This document shows positions 1-11,067 of a stretch of DNA of 38,794 bases, piece after piece; position 1 is the stretch's first letter, and each line of letters starts with the position of its first letter. The translations under genes and the position numbers were made by a program. The notes under the pieces were generated by a model, which worked only from the letters and a program-made list of their open reading frames with translations, did not search any database and had not been told where the DNA came from. The DNA lies in assembly GCA_013003655.1 (NCBI GenBank), contig JABDIQ010000123.1, positions 1-38,794 of the forward strand, in the 5' to 3' direction. This stretch comes from Winogradskyella sp. Its GTDB lineage: Bacteria; Bacteroidota; Bacteroidia; Flavobacteriales; Flavobacteriaceae.

Positions 1-1
1 G

Positions 2-229
2 TACTACACACAAAGCTTTATGGAAGCTCGTAACAAACTGTACGTGCAAGAGTGGAATTTAAGAGTAATGCAACCTCAGGTTTACGATCCAAATCTTTAC
101 GAATTACAAATAGACTACGATAGGAGATTAGATTACGGCTACGAGCTTAACTATAAATTATATAATTATTTCATTTATTTTCAATTAAAGTACGATCAAC
201 GATTGACCCAGTTTGTTCCTAGAATTTAG
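2..229 (+). CDS. C-terminal fragment of a DUF6146-like hypothetical protein (5' end outside window)
   Basis: The frame is open upstream of the first ATG to the window edge (YYTQSFMEARNKLYVQEWNLRVMQPQVYDPNLYELQIDYDRRLDYGYELNYKLYNYF), so the ATG at 20 is probably internal. Tyr-rich C-terminus resembles DUF6146 from memory. Confidence 0.65.
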   Translation, partial: YYTQSFMEARNKLYVQEWNLRVMQPQVYDPNLYELQIDYDRRLDYGYELNYKLYNYFIYFQLKYDQRLTQFVPRI

Positions 230-253
230 ATTAAATTTGCACAAAAATATTGA

Positions 254-745
254 ATGAAGGAATTCAAGGAAAATTGGGAAATTCAGCAAAATTGGCAACT
301 CTTATTTCCTTTGTTTGGTCTGTTAGGGCTTGGCTATACAAGCTATAAAATATGTTTTAATCTTTTGCCAGATAATAGAATACTTCAAGTACTGGGCGCG
401 TTTCTAGTATTCTTTGTACTCCTTAAACTCACATTATATATTTTCAAAAAACTTGAAGATAAGTGGATTCTAACTTACAGATGGGAAATGATACGTGTTT
501 TCATAGTATTTGCTGTTACAGGTTCATCATCTTTATACGTAAGTAGACCAATTATTACTTGGTTAGGTATTACTAAAGAAAACTTAAATGTCTTTATCTA
601 CTGGCTATTATTTATTATCATTGGACTCATATTTTATCAAATTCTCCTAGTTTCTTTCGGTTGGCTGTTTGGACAGTTTAAATTCTTTTGGGAGTTTGAA
701 AAAAAGATGTTGAATAGAATGGGAATTAAGATTTTTAAAAATTGA
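254..745 (+). CDS. Multi-pass membrane protein, DUF6787-like
   Basis: 163-aa ORF with several hydrophobic segments; family recalled, not searched. Confidence 0.7.
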   Translation: MKEFKENWEIQQNWQLLFPLFGLLGLGYTSYKICFNLLPDNRILQVLGAFLVFFVLLKLTLYIFKKLEDKWILTYRWEMIRVFIVFAVTGSSSLYVSRPIITWLGITKENLNVFIYWLLFIIIGLIFYQILLVSFGWLFGQFKFFWEFEKKMLNRMGIKIFKN

Positions 746-1080
746 ATTACAATAAGAACATATCATTAATTCTAAGAATCATTGGTGTTCTATTGATTAT
801 TGCTGTCTTATTACCATCAGTTGTTAAGTTAAAACATGTTTTTGAAATACACGAGCATACAGTATGTTTAGGCCAATCAAACTCACATGTTCACGAGCTC
901 GATCTTGATTGCCAGTTCTATAAGTTCAAACTAAATAATTCCTATTATTCACCTTTACTTACCATAGAATTATATAGATCAACTATTCATATTGAAAAAT
1001 CAGAATATGTTAGATCTGTTTTTTATAACAACAGCATCTTTTCCAACTTCCTGCGAGGACCACCATCTTACATGTGTTAA
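742..1080 (+). CDS. Small secreted/membrane-anchored His/Cys-containing protein upstream of a TonB-dependent receptor
   Basis: TTG start overlapping the upstream stop (TTGA, 742-745); N-terminal hydrophobic segment; HEHTVCLGQSNSHVHELDLDC motif. In-frame stop at 736-738 and no nearby ATG support the TTG start. Confidence 0.6.
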   Translation: MNYNKNISLILRIIGVLLIIAVLLPSVVKLKHVFEIHEHTVCLGQSNSHVHELDLDCQFYKFKLNNSYYSPLLTIELYRSTIHIEKSEYVRSVFYNNSIFSNFLRGPPSYMC

Positions 1081-1118
1081 ACATCTCAACGTAATTACAC
1101 ATTGTAACGGTTCAAACT

Positions 1119-3518
1119 ATGAAAATTTATTTAGCAGTTACCGCTGCGCTATTATCATTTTACATACACTCGCAAAATTGCAGCAATAAATTAGTGGGTA
1201 AGGTCGTGGATTTCCACGATGGCTCGCCTATAATTGATGCTACTGTATATATTGAGGCTTTGAATAGTTACAAAATTACTGACGAGCAAGGCCGGTTTCA
1301 ATTTAATGATCTGTGTGAAGGCGAAATAGAACTAACTATAAGTCACCTTAATTGTGAAACTAAAACGTTTAATGTAACAATAGATGGAAACACAGCAAAG
1401 TCATTTGCTTTAGAACATCATATTCAAGAACTTCAATTAATTGAAGTAACCGGAGTTACCAATAAAAAACTCACCACTTCCGCTCAGGAGTCATTACTTA
1501 AAGAAAAAACTATTACTAAATATAGTGCTTTAAGCATTGGCGATGCCTTAAAGGAAGTGCCTGGAGTTTCTTCAATAAATACTGGCAATTCTATCGTAAA
1601 ACCCATGATAAATGGTATGCATAGCAGTAGAGTGCTGATTGTAAATAATGGCGTTAGAATGCAAGACCAAGAATGGGGCATTGAGCATGCGCCAAATATA
1701 GATGTAAATACAGCAGGACAAATTTCTGTCATTAAAGGCTCAGGGACATTAGCTTTTGGCGGAGATGCAATAGGTGGCGTTGTTGTCATTAAACCTAGCA
1801 AAATGGTCACTGTAGATTCACTATATGGCACAACTACCGTAACTGGTCAGTCCAATGGTCGAGGCTACAACCTTAATTCAAGTTTAACCAAAACAACAGC
1901 CAAAGGGTGGTATTATAATATCCAAGGGAATTACAAACGAAACGGCGATTATAGATCACCAGATTATTTCCTTACGAATACTGCTAGTAAATCTTATGGA
2001 TATTCAGGCGGTTTTGGGTATAAATCTTTAGAACGAGGGCTCGATGTTTTTTACAGTAGATTACAAAATGAAATTGGTATTTTGAGATCTTCTCATATTG
2101 GTAATATTGAAGACCTAGTGATTGCAATTAACAGTCAGGAACCGACAGTAATTGAAGATTTTGACTATACGATAACTGCGCCTAAACAGGATGTTAACCA
2201 CCAGTTATTAAAAATAAATCTTTACGAAAGATTTAGGTCTTTTGGTAGACTTTCCTTGCAGTACGATTTTCAAAATAATCATAGATTAGAGTACGATGTA
2301 AGGGTTGGAAATGATAGAAATAAATCTGCTTTAGATCTTAGATTGAAAACGCATACACTATCAGCAGATCTTAAGGTTGATTCAGACAACACGCTTGAAT
2401 ATAACTTTGGACTTATGGGGCGTTACCAAAACAACTTTGCAAATCCAGATACAGGTGTACGTCGTTTAATTCCAGATTATGACAAATACGAATTTGGTAC
2501 TTATGCCACGGCTGTTTATCAACTTAATGATAAAACTAGTATTGATGCTGGCATGAGATACGATTTTGTAAGGATAGATGCTAAAAAATTCTATCAGACT
2601 AGCCGTTGGGAAGAGCGTAATTATCAAGAGGATTTTGGTGATTTAATTATTGAGGATTTTGGCACACAAATATTAGTCAATCCAGTATTTAATTATCATA
2701 ATCTGTCTGCCTCTACAGGTTTGAATTATGCGTTCTCAGATAGTAGCGAGGTGTTGTTTCAATACGCTTTATCGAGCAGAGCTCCTAATCCGTCTGAATT
2801 ATTTAGTGACGGCTTGCATCACTCAGCAGCACGAATTGAATTAGGTGATTTAAGGTTGCAACAAGAAGTGTCTAATCGCGTAGGAGGTTCATATAACTAT
2901 AAGTCTTCAGATTTTGGTTTTAATATAGAGGCTTATTATAATTATATAAATGACTTTATATACTTAGAACCAATAGGAATAGAGGCCACCATTAGAGGTG
3001 CTTTTCCGGTTTGGAATTATAGACAAAATAATGCTGATTTTTTTGGAATAGACCTAAGCGCTAATTATTCTGTATTGGAAAATGTAACACTTACAAATAA
3101 TACGTCCTTTATACAAGCAAATGATTTAGACAATAATAGACCTCTCATTGATATTCCACCAATAACTATCATAAACGGTCTTACAGTGTCCAAACCTAAA
3201 TGGAACGATTTATCGTTAAGTTTAAAGAGCGAATGGGTGTTAGAACAACAAAATTTTCCGGATAATAATTTTGAAGCCTACATTCCAACAACTGAGGAAA
3301 ATGTACTTGTAGATATAAGCTCACCTCCTCCAGCCTATCATTTAGTGCACTTGTATTCTGAAGCAACGTTTAAAATATCTAAGACCTCAGAGCTAAAAAC
3401 GTCCCTGAGCGTAACCAATTTATTTAATACAAATTATAGAGCATATCTTAACAGACTGCGATATTTCGCTGACGATGTTGGAACCAATGTTCTTTTACAA
3501 ATTCAATTTAATTATTAA
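1119..3518 (+). CDS. TonB-dependent receptor with carboxypeptidase-like regulatory N-terminal domain
   Basis: Signal peptide; VGKVVDFHDGSPIIDATVYIE (CarboxypepD_reg-like); plug domain (GDALKEVPGVSSINTGNSIVKPMINGMHSSRVLIVNNGVRMQDQEWGIEHAPNID); beta-barrel with C-terminal aromatic. Confidence 0.93.
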   Translation: MKIYLAVTAALLSFYIHSQNCSNKLVGKVVDFHDGSPIIDATVYIEALNSYKITDEQGRFQFNDLCEGEIELTISHLNCETKTFNVTIDGNTAKSFALEHHIQELQLIEVTGVTNKKLTTSAQESLLKEKTITKYSALSIGDALKEVPGVSSINTGNSIVKPMINGMHSSRVLIVNNGVRMQDQEWGIEHAPNIDVNTAGQISVIKGSGTLAFGGDAIGGVVVIKPSKMVTVDSLYGTTTVTGQSNGRGYNLNSSLTKTTAKGWYYNIQGNYKRNGDYRSPDYFLTNTASKSYGYSGGFGYKSLERGLDVFYSRLQNEIGILRSSHIGNIEDLVIAINSQEPTVIEDFDYTITAPKQDVNHQLLKINLYERFRSFGRLSLQYDFQNNHRLEYDVRVGNDRNKSALDLRLKTHTLSADLKVDSDNTLEYNFGLMGRYQNNFANPDTGVRRLIPDYDKYEFGTYATAVYQLNDKTSIDAGMRYDFVRIDAKKFYQTSRWEERNYQEDFGDLIIEDFGTQILVNPVFNYHNLSASTGLNYAFSDSSEVLFQYALSSRAPNPSELFSDGLHHSAARIELGDLRLQQEVSNRVGGSYNYKSSDFGFNIEAYYNYINDFIYLEPIGIEATIRGAFPVWNYRQNNADFFGIDLSANYSVLENVTLTNNTSFIQANDLDNNRPLIDIPPITIINGLTVSKPKWNDLSLSLKSEWVLEQQNFPDNNFEAYIPTTEENVLVDISSPPPAYHLVHLYSEATFKISKTSELKTSLSVTNLFNTNYRAYLNRLRYFADDVGTNVLLQIQFNY

Positions 3519-3536
3519 TCATTTAAAAATAATATT

Positions 3537-4106
3537 ATGAAATCAATAACATATGTATTCATTTTAGCACTAATTTCAGTTTTAACATTGTCGTGTTCAT
3601 CAGATGATGATCCTACAATAGTTAACGAAGAGGAAGTAATAACCACACTGAGATTAACCTTAACACCAGAGCAAGGCGGAACAGACATCGTGTTTCAAAC
3701 TCAAGATCTAGATGGTGATGGTCCAAATGCACCAGAAACTACGGTGTCATCTCCTTTAAGTGCGTCTACAGCCTACACTGGTACCATTCAATTGTTGAAT
3801 GAATTAGAAAGTCCTGCTGAGAATATTACGCTCGAAGTACAAGCAGAAGATGAAGAGCATCAGCTATTTTATACTTTATCAGGTAACGGAAATGTTTCTA
3901 TAACCTATACGGATCAGGACAGTAATGGTAATCCCGTAGGCCTTAATATTGTGCTCAACTCGGGCGATGCTAGCACTAATTCATTAACTGTCACTTTAAG
4001 GCATGAGCCAAACAAAGATGCTGTAGGTGTCAGTGATGGCGATATAACAAATGCTGGTGGAGAAACAGATATACAAACAACTTTCAATTTTACCGTTGAA
4101 AATTAA
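3537..4106 (+). CDS. Putative lipoprotein co-transcribed with the TonB-dependent receptor
   Basis: Lipobox-like LTLSCSSDDD at the N-terminus; 18 nt downstream of the receptor, same strand. Confidence 0.75.
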   Translation: MKSITYVFILALISVLTLSCSSDDDPTIVNEEEVITTLRLTLTPEQGGTDIVFQTQDLDGDGPNAPETTVSSPLSASTAYTGTIQLLNELESPAENITLEVQAEDEEHQLFYTLSGNGNVSITYTDQDSNGNPVGLNIVLNSGDASTNSLTVTLRHEPNKDAVGVSDGDITNAGGETDIQTTFNFTVEN

Positions 4107-4110
4107 AAAC

Positions 4111-4136
4111 AAAAAGCACTCTTAGGAGTGCTTTTT
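4111..4136. terminator. Bidirectional rho-independent terminator
   Basis: AAAAAGCACTC-TTAG-GAGTGCTTTTT hairpin between convergent genes; overlaps the stop codon of the minus-strand gene at 4122. Confidence 0.85.
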
Positions 4137-4391
4137 TATTGGTTTGTTTGTTACAAAAACATAGGTATATACCCACATAATAGTGAAGGTAGGTATAACA
4201 TCTAACATGGGTAATGCTTCTTCTATAAAAGAAACAACGGCAGCAATTTTGCCCGGAGTTCCTTTATAGAGTTTGGTCATTATATAGGCTGATAATGGTG
4301 CCCATAGAAAGTCAAACGGAGGAAATATTAAGGAGACGTAACCTAAAGCATCACACAAAAGGCTTAAGCCTAATAGTTTGTATTTATTCAT
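4122..4391 (-). CDS. Small membrane protein
   Basis: ORF track gives 4122..4430; MNKYKLLGLSLLCDALGYVSLIFPPFDFLWAPLSAY start (4391) looks more likely than the longer start. Confidence 0.65.
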   Translation of the reverse strand: MNKYKLLGLSLLCDALGYVSLIFPPFDFLWAPLSAYIMTKLYKGTPGKIAAVVSFIEEALPMLDVIPTFTIMWVYTYVFVTNKPIKKHS

Positions 4392-4581
4392 TAATTTAAT
4401 TTTACTAAATAGGTACAATAAATATACCAATTACTAATTATAGGTTACCATCGGTGTTTCATTGTTACAATTGCACAAATCTTTTAACTTTTCATTAGGA
4501 GCATAAATTTAATGAAGACAGTAGTTTTGCTGTGTAATAATCTAACTCATTACATCCTCACAATCAATTAAGAGTTGACCA

Positions 4582-7008
4582 ATGAATCGTTTAATTCTCT
4601 TTTTTCTCTTTATTTCGCTGCTTGCATCTGCACAAGATAAAAAGAGGTTGAACATCATTAGGACTGATACAGCGCCAAAAATAGACGGGATACTTAATGA
4701 TGAGGCTTGGACGAATGCAGAAATAGCAACTGATTTTGTTCAATTTGAACCTGATATTGGCAACAGCCTTTCAGAAGATAAAAGAACCGAGGTTAAGGTT
4801 GCCTATGATGATACAGCTATTTACCTCTCCGCTTATCTCTATGATGACCCTGATAAGATTCTAAAGCAGCTTACAAGTAGAGATAATTTTGGACAAGCAG
4901 ATTTCTTTCTTTTTGTTTTAAATCCAAATAATGACTCCCAAAACGACACCTACTTTGTTGTGTTTAGCTCAGGCGTACAAGCAGATGCCATAGCAAATCC
5001 AAGTATTGGTGAAGACTTTAGCTGGAATGCTGTATGGGACAGCGCTGTACAAATTAATGATGATGGCTGGTCCCTAGAAATGAAAATACCTTACAGAACC
5101 TTGCGTTTTGCAGATCAGGAAGAACCTATTTGGGGCGTACAGTTTCATAGACAGTTTAGAAGAGATCGCGCTCAGTTCAGTTGGAACCCAATCGATCCAA
5201 CACAAGGAAATGTAGGACTTTACCATGGTGAACTTGTTGGATTAAACAATATAAAACCTCCTGTAAGGTTAAATTTATACCCTTTCACCACTGGCTTATT
5301 TAACACATTTGACGGTGAGACCAATACAGACCTAAGATTTGGTATGGACTTAAAGTATGGTATTACTGAAAATTTTACTCTTGATGCTACACTGATACCA
5401 GATTTTAGTCAGGCAGGTTTTGATAATGTAGTTTTAAATTTAGGGCCATTTGAACAAACATTTTCTGAACAACGACAATTCTTTACCGAAGGTGTAGATC
5501 TATTTTCTAAAGGCAATTTATTTTTTTCAAGACGTGTTGGCAATCGACCTTCTGGCGACCTACAACTTCAAGATAATGAAGAAGCTGATGTACCAGATGA
5601 AGTTAAAGTTCTCAATGCCCTAAAGGTCTCTGGGCGTACTAAAAATGGATTAGGGATTGGGATTTTTAATGCCATTACAGAAAAAACAACGGCAAAAATT
5701 ACAAATACCGATACCAACGAAAAACGTACAGAGGTCGTTGAACCTTTTACAAATTATAATATTCTAGTTGTTGATCAACAGTTTAATGGTAACTCATCGA
5801 TCAGCCTTATTAATAGTAATGTAACACGTTCAGGTAGTTTTAGAGATGCCAATGCAACAGCACTAGTTTCGGATATAGTCAATAAAAGAAACACTTACAA
5901 TATTGAGACTGAGTTAAGAATGAGTAATGTTAATTATCAAAATAGCTCAACCGAAACTGGCTACAGCACCTCTTTTGAAATAAGTAAAGTTCATGGCAAC
6001 TTACGCTATGGTGTTGATCATAGATTTGCCGACACAAAATTTGAAATTAATGACCTTGGCCTTCAGTTTAGAAACAACTATAACAACTTTGGCGCAGATA
6101 TATCCTATCAAACATTTGAGCCTTCAGGAAATTTAAATCGTTATAGAATTAATGCTTATTACAACCATAGAAGGCTTGCCAATCCTGGAGTTTTTACAGG
6201 TACTAATTTTGGAGCGAATTATAGAGCGACAACACGCAATCTAAACAACTATAGAATTAGGCTCAATATTGAACCCGGAAAACAATATGATTACTTTGAA
6301 TCACGAGATGGGCGCTTTTTTATCTATGAAAATTTTGTAAGCACTGGCGCATCAGTTTCAACTAATTATAATTTACCATTTGCTATAGACCTGCGTGGTA
6401 ATATGGCGGCATTGTTTGAAGATGGTAGGGATTTGTTTGCCTATGACTTTGATATAGAACCTAGAATGCGATTTAATGACAATCTTTTGGTGGTCTATAA
6501 CTTAAACTATGAATTTAGAAATGGCGCCAGAGGTTATGCCACCTTCTTTAATGATGAGCCTATTTTTGGTGAACGCAATAGGCAGATTATGACTAATAGC
6601 ATCTCTGCGAATTACACATTTAATCCGTATACAGTACTTGCTCTAACCTTTCGTCATTATTGGGATACGGTTAAGTATGATACTGAATTATTTACGCTAC
6701 TCGATAATGGTAGATTAACAACAGACTCTGGCTATACAGTAAATAATGTTGGCGGTAATCCTAATATCAACTTTAGCACTTGGAATATAGATTTAAGCTA
6801 TTCCTGGCAATTTGCTCCTGGCAGTTTCCTCACGGCATTATACAGAAATCAATTATTCAATTTTGATGAAAACGCTGATGACAGCTATATTCAAAGTTTA
6901 AATCAATTGTTTGAGCAACCCATAAGTCATACCTTTTCGTTGAGATTACAGTATTTTATAGACTATAAAAATCTTAAAGGAATCTTTAAGAAGAAAAATG
7001 CATCATAA
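4582..7008 (+). CDS. DUF5916 domain protein: CBM9-like N-terminus plus outer-membrane beta-barrel
   Basis: Signal peptide; RTDTAPKIDGILNDEAWTNAEIATDFVQFEP (CBM9-like); long Tyr/Asn-rich C-terminal barrel repeats. Confidence 0.85.
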   Translation: MNRLILFFLFISLLASAQDKKRLNIIRTDTAPKIDGILNDEAWTNAEIATDFVQFEPDIGNSLSEDKRTEVKVAYDDTAIYLSAYLYDDPDKILKQLTSRDNFGQADFFLFVLNPNNDSQNDTYFVVFSSGVQADAIANPSIGEDFSWNAVWDSAVQINDDGWSLEMKIPYRTLRFADQEEPIWGVQFHRQFRRDRAQFSWNPIDPTQGNVGLYHGELVGLNNIKPPVRLNLYPFTTGLFNTFDGETNTDLRFGMDLKYGITENFTLDATLIPDFSQAGFDNVVLNLGPFEQTFSEQRQFFTEGVDLFSKGNLFFSRRVGNRPSGDLQLQDNEEADVPDEVKVLNALKVSGRTKNGLGIGIFNAITEKTTAKITNTDTNEKRTEVVEPFTNYNILVVDQQFNGNSSISLINSNVTRSGSFRDANATALVSDIVNKRNTYNIETELRMSNVNYQNSSTETGYSTSFEISKVHGNLRYGVDHRFADTKFEINDLGLQFRNNYNNFGADISYQTFEPSGNLNRYRINAYYNHRRLANPGVFTGTNFGANYRATTRNLNNYRIRLNIEPGKQYDYFESRDGRFFIYENFVSTGASVSTNYNLPFAIDLRGNMAALFEDGRDLFAYDFDIEPRMRFNDNLLVVYNLNYEFRNGARGYATFFNDEPIFGERNRQIMTNSISANYTFNPYTVLALTFRHYWDTVKYDTELFTLLDNGRLTTDSGYTVNNVGGNPNINFSTWNIDLSYSWQFAPGSFLTALYRNQLFNFDENADDSYIQSLNQLFEQPISHTFSLRLQYFIDYKNLKGIFKKKNAS

Positions 7009-7056
7009 TTGCGGAAAACGGTTTAATGTAGTATGTTTACAAAGCATTTTTAAACT

Positions 7057-7719
7057 ATGATAAAAGCAATAAATATTCACAAGCATTATGGCGACCTTCA
7101 TGTATTAAAAGGCGTAGATCTTGAAATTAAAAAAGGTGAAATTGTTTCTATTGTAGGGCCATCTGGTGCAGGTAAAACCACGCTATTGCAAATCTTAGGA
7201 ACATTAGATCATGCCGACTTAAAAGCAGATGCCGAATTACACATAAATAATAACGAAATACACAAATTAAACGCTAAAGCGATTGCCAAGTTTAGAAATA
7301 AGCATATCGGCTTTATTTTTCAATTTCATCAATTACTGCCAGAATTTACAGCTTTAGAGAACGTATGTATTCCAGCATTTATAAACAAAACACCTAGAAA
7401 CGAAGCTGAATCTAGAGCCAAAGAATTATTAGAATATCTTGGCCTTGCCAACAGGATAGATCATAAACCCAACAGTCTTTCTGGTGGAGAGCAACAACGG
7501 GTTGCGGTTGCAAGAGCATTGATAAATAATCCAGATATAATTTTTGCAGACGAGCCTTCTGGAAATCTTGATACCGAATCTGCAGATCAACTACACCATT
7601 TATTTTTTAAGCTCCGCAACGAGTTTAAGCAAACATTTGTAATAGTCACACACAATCAGGATTTAGCTAATATGGCTGACCGCAAATTGACCATGGTAGA
7701 TGGCAATATCAACGGTTAA
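7057..7719 (+). CDS. lolD: ABC transporter ATP-binding protein, LolD/MacB type
   Basis: Walker [10 protein letters not shown], signature LSGGEQQR, Walker [13 protein letters not shown]; LolD-like overall sequence. Confidence 0.85.
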   Translation: MIKAINIHKHYGDLHVLKGVDLEIKKGEIVSIVGPSGAGKTTLLQILGTLDHADLKADAELHINNNEIHKLNAKAIAKFRNKHIGFIFQFHQLLPEFTALENVCIPAFINKTPRNEAESRAKELLEYLGLANRIDHKPNSLSGGEQQRVAVARALINNPDIIFADEPSGNLDTESADQLHHLFFKLRNEFKQTFVIVTHNQDLANMADRKLTMVDGNING

Positions 7720-8140
7720 ATTCCATTGCTTTTTCAACATCAGCCCAGGTACTCCAAATAGCATTTAAATAGATTTTAAATTGAAGTGAATCCTTGGTGT
7801 GTTCAATTGAGTCAAACAAATCATGCATCTCCCCTCTTAATGTATCATGATTATCAGTAACCTCTATCATGTTTTTCCAAGCCTCTATATGCGATTTAAA
7901 TGCCGTTGTAAATTCATCTGGACACGTTGAAAAATCAATACTATTAATGACATCCGTGTAATTTATAATCGTTTTGGATAATGATAACTCAACACAATCA
8001 AAATTCCTTTTCTTTCCTAACGAATCATCTAGCTTAATTACTTGATCTATACAATCGATTGCTTTGGTCTCATTAGATTTACAGCTTAAAACCAATACCA
8101 TAACCCATAAAAACACTAAAAGACGACTTACATAGTACAT
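7709..8140 (-). CDS. Hypothetical lipoprotein
   Basis: N-terminal [24 protein letters not shown] lipobox; 3' end overlaps lolD by 11 nt. Confidence 0.65.
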   Translation of the reverse strand: MYYVSRLLVFLWVMVLVLSCKSNETKAIDCIDQVIKLDDSLGKKRNFDCVELSLSKTIINYTDVINSIDFSTCPDEFTTAFKSHIEAWKNMIEVTDNHDTLRGEMHDLFDSIEHTKDSLQFKIYLNAIWSTWADVEKAMEFNR

Positions 8141-8253
8141 TGCTAATTTTATAGATCATTACACTTCTATAAATATACTATTTTACACTTGTAATTTCAT
8201 CTTAATACATTTAAAATTAGACCAGAAACTGGGTAATAAATAATCAAAACGCG

Positions 8254-8261
8254 TAACTTTG
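8254..8261 (+). promoter_or_regulatory. Candidate -7 element upstream of fumC
   Basis: TAACTTTG matches the Bacteroidetes -7 consensus TAnnTTTG, 25 nt before the ATG; no clear -33 TTG seen. Confidence 0.45.
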
Positions 8262-8286
8262 TAAAGCTAAATAAAACGCACATAAT

Positions 8287-9684
8287 ATGAGTTATAGGAT
8301 TGAAAAAGACACCATGGGAGACGTGAAGGTTCCTTCAGATAAACTATGGGGTGCACAAACGGAACGTAGTCGTAATAACTTCAAAATAGGACCTAATGCA
8401 TCTATGCCGCTTGAAATTATATATGGATTTGCATATTTAAAAAAGGCTGCTGCCTACACTAACCATGAACTGGGTGTACTTTCAAAAGAGAAACGAGATT
8501 TAATAGCCGCTGTTTGCGATGAAATAATAGAAGAAAAACACAATGACCAATTTCCATTAGTGATATGGCAAACTGGTTCTGGCACTCAAAGCAATATGAA
8601 TGTCAATGAGGTTATAGCTAATAGAGCTCACCAGCTAGCTGGCAAAACTATTGGTGATGGTGAAAAGACCATTCAACCAAATGATGATGTTAACAAATCT
8701 CAATCCTCTAATGATACATTTCCAACTGGAATGCACATAGGAGCTTACAAGATGATTGTAGAGCAGACTATTCCTGGTATCATTCAATTACGAAACACGC
8801 TGCACGAAAAATCGTTAGCCTTTAAAGATGTTGTAAAGATTGGGCGTACGCATCTAATGGATGCAACACCATTAACTTTAGGTCAGGAATTTTCAGGTTA
8901 TGTGTCTCAATTAGATCACGGTATTAAAGCAATAGAAAACACCTTACCTCACCTAAGCGAACTGGCTTTAGGAGGAACAGCCGTAGGCACAGGTCTTAAC
9001 ACACCAAATGGATATGACGTTTTAGTTGCTAAGTATATTGCTGAATTTACCAATTTACCGTTTATTACGGCACAAAATAAATTTGAAGCACTTGCAGCAC
9101 ACGATGCCATTGTAGAGTCGCATGGAGCGCTAAAACAAATAGCAGTATCTCTTAATAAAATTGCGAATGATATAAGAATGATGGCCTCAGGACCACGAAG
9201 TGGTATTGGAGAAATCATTATTCCGGCCAACGAGCCAGGAAGTTCAATAATGCCAGGGAAAGTTAATCCAACACAATGTGAGGCCTTAACGATGGTCTGC
9301 GCACAGGTTATGGGTAACGACGTTGCTGTAACAGTTGGTGGTACACAAGGCCATTATGAGCTTAATGTCTTTAAACCAATGATGGCTGCCAATTTATTAC
9401 AATCTGCCAGACTTTTAGGTGACGCATGTGTTAGTTTTGATGAGCATTGTGCAACAGGCATTGAACCTAATCATGAGGTGATAAAAGAGTTATTAAACAA
9501 TTCACTCATGCTCGTCACAGCTTTAAACACAAAAATCGGGTACTATAAGGCCGCTGAGATTGCCAATACTGCACATAAGAACGGAACCACCTTAAAAGAA
9601 GAAGCTATTAACCTAGGCTATGTTACTGCCGAAGAGTACGACGAGTGGGTAAAACCAGAAGATATGGTAGGTGGATTAAAATAG
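8287..9684 (+). CDS. fumC: Class II fumarate hydratase
   Basis: [53 protein letters not shown] signature. Confidence 0.97.
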   Translation: MSYRIEKDTMGDVKVPSDKLWGAQTERSRNNFKIGPNASMPLEIIYGFAYLKKAAAYTNHELGVLSKEKRDLIAAVCDEIIEEKHNDQFPLVIWQTGSGTQSNMNVNEVIANRAHQLAGKTIGDGEKTIQPNDDVNKSQSSNDTFPTGMHIGAYKMIVEQTIPGIIQLRNTLHEKSLAFKDVVKIGRTHLMDATPLTLGQEFSGYVSQLDHGIKAIENTLPHLSELALGGTAVGTGLNTPNGYDVLVAKYIAEFTNLPFITAQNKFEALAAHDAIVESHGALKQIAVSLNKIANDIRMMASGPRSGIGEIIIPANEPGSSIMPGKVNPTQCEALTMVCAQVMGNDVAVTVGGTQGHYELNVFKPMMAANLLQSARLLGDACVSFDEHCATGIEPNHEVIKELLNNSLMLVTALNTKIGYYKAAEIANTAHKNGTTLKEEAINLGYVTAEEYDEWVKPEDMVGGLK

Positions 9685-9707
9685 ATATTCAAATATTATT
9701 GAAGCTT

Positions 9708-9740
9708 AAAAACGTCTGCTTTTTAGTAAGACGTTTTTTT
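9708..9740 (+). terminator. Rho-independent terminator after fumC
   Basis: AAAAACGTCT ... AGACGTTTTTTT hairpin with T-tract. Confidence 0.8.
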
Positions 9741-9777
9741 TATTTTAAAAATTAAGTAATCTTTACAAAAAAGAACC

Positions 9778-11016
9778 ATGTCTATACTAATTAAAAATAT
9801 AAAGCAATTAGTTCAAGTACATCATAATAATGTAACGATAGTTAAAGGTGATGATATGAAAACCTTACCTATACTTGAAGATGCTTATGTATACATAGAG
9901 AATGACACTATTATAGAATATGGCTTAATGAAAGATTATGCCACTATTGATGCTAAAACTGTCATTGACGCTACGGGCAAACTTGTGCTACCTTCATGGT
10001 GCGATTCTCATACGCATTTAGTTTATGCAGGCCATAGAATAAATGAATTTGTAGACCGTATTAAAGGCCTGAGCTATAATGAAATAGCTAAGCGTGGTGG
10101 CGGCATATTAAATTCAGCTAAAACCTTACAAGCAACGTCTGAGGACGATCTTTACCAACAATCCTTAGAACGATTAAATCATGTGATTTCTATGGGTACT
10201 GGTGCCTTAGAGATTAAGACAGGTTATGGGCTTACCGTTGATGCCGAATTAAAAATGCTACGCGTCATTGACCGATTAAAACAAGAGAGTAAAGCGAATA
10301 TACAAATAACGCTCCTAGCGGCTCACGCTGTACCAGAGGATTATAAAAACAAACACGAAGAGTATGTAGATTACATTGTTAATAACATTATACCAAAGGC
10401 AGCAGAATTAAATATAGCGAGATACATTGATGTCTTTTGTGAAGAAGGCTACTTCTCTGTTAAGGATACAGAACGAATTCTAAATGCAGGAGCTAAATTT
10501 CAATTAATACCCAAACTTCACGTCAATCAGTTCAATATTTTAGGAGGTGTTGCATTAGGCGTGGCACACAATGCGCTGTCAGTTGACCATTTGGAAGAAT
10601 TGAATAATGATGATATTGAAGCATTAAAATGTGGCAATACCATACCAGTGGCACTTCCCAATTGTTCATATTTTTTAAATATTCCATATACACCAGCAAG
10701 ACAATTAATAGATGCTGGTCTTCCTTTAGCAATTGCAACAGATTACAATCCTGGTTCGGCGCCTAGCGGAAATATGCACCTAGCTTTAAGTGCAGCGTGT
10801 ATTAAACTTAATATGACACCAGCAGAAGCCATAAACGCTGCTACCATTAACGGTGCCTATGCTATGGGAGTTAGTAATATGTATGGTAGTATTACTAGAG
10901 GCAAAAAAGCTAATTTAATAGTCACGACGCCAATGCCTGGATATGAAGCTATTCCGTATCATTTTGGAAATAACTATATTGATGAAATTATTATAAATGG
11001 CGACATATTAACATAA
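9778..11016 (+). CDS. hutI: Imidazolonepropionase
   Basis: Amidohydrolase motif PSWCDSHTHLVYAG, RGGGILNSAKTLQ, EIKTGYGLT, AIATDYNPGSAPSGNM. Confidence 0.95.
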   Translation: MSILIKNIKQLVQVHHNNVTIVKGDDMKTLPILEDAYVYIENDTIIEYGLMKDYATIDAKTVIDATGKLVLPSWCDSHTHLVYAGHRINEFVDRIKGLSYNEIAKRGGGILNSAKTLQATSEDDLYQQSLERLNHVISMGTGALEIKTGYGLTVDAELKMLRVIDRLKQESKANIQITLLAAHAVPEDYKNKHEEYVDYIVNNIIPKAAELNIARYIDVFCEEGYFSVKDTERILNAGAKFQLIPKLHVNQFNILGGVALGVAHNALSVDHLEELNNDDIEALKCGNTIPVALPNCSYFLNIPYTPARQLIDAGLPLAIATDYNPGSAPSGNMHLALSAACIKLNMTPAEAINAATINGAYAMGVSNMYGSITRGKKANLIVTTPMPGYEAIPYHFGNNYIDEIIINGDILT

Positions 11017-11046
11017 AAAAAGCTCAGTATCACTACTGAGCTTTTT
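11017..11046. terminator. Bidirectional rho-independent terminator
   Basis: AAAAAGCTCAGTA-TCAC-TACTGAGCTTTTT between convergent genes. Confidence 0.88.
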
Positions 11047-11067
11047 GCTATTAACCAACTATTGAAT

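Noticed and set aside
992-1189. 65-aa plus-strand ORF overlapping the His/Cys protein and the TonB receptor start
   Set aside because: Out of frame with two better-supported genes; no recognisable features.
1484-1831. 115-aa minus-strand ORF inside the TonB-dependent receptor
   Set aside because: Antisense shadow of a well-supported coding frame. The same applies to 8949-9230, 10532-10738, 12806-13051, 17837-18046 and 28511-28807 (minus strand).
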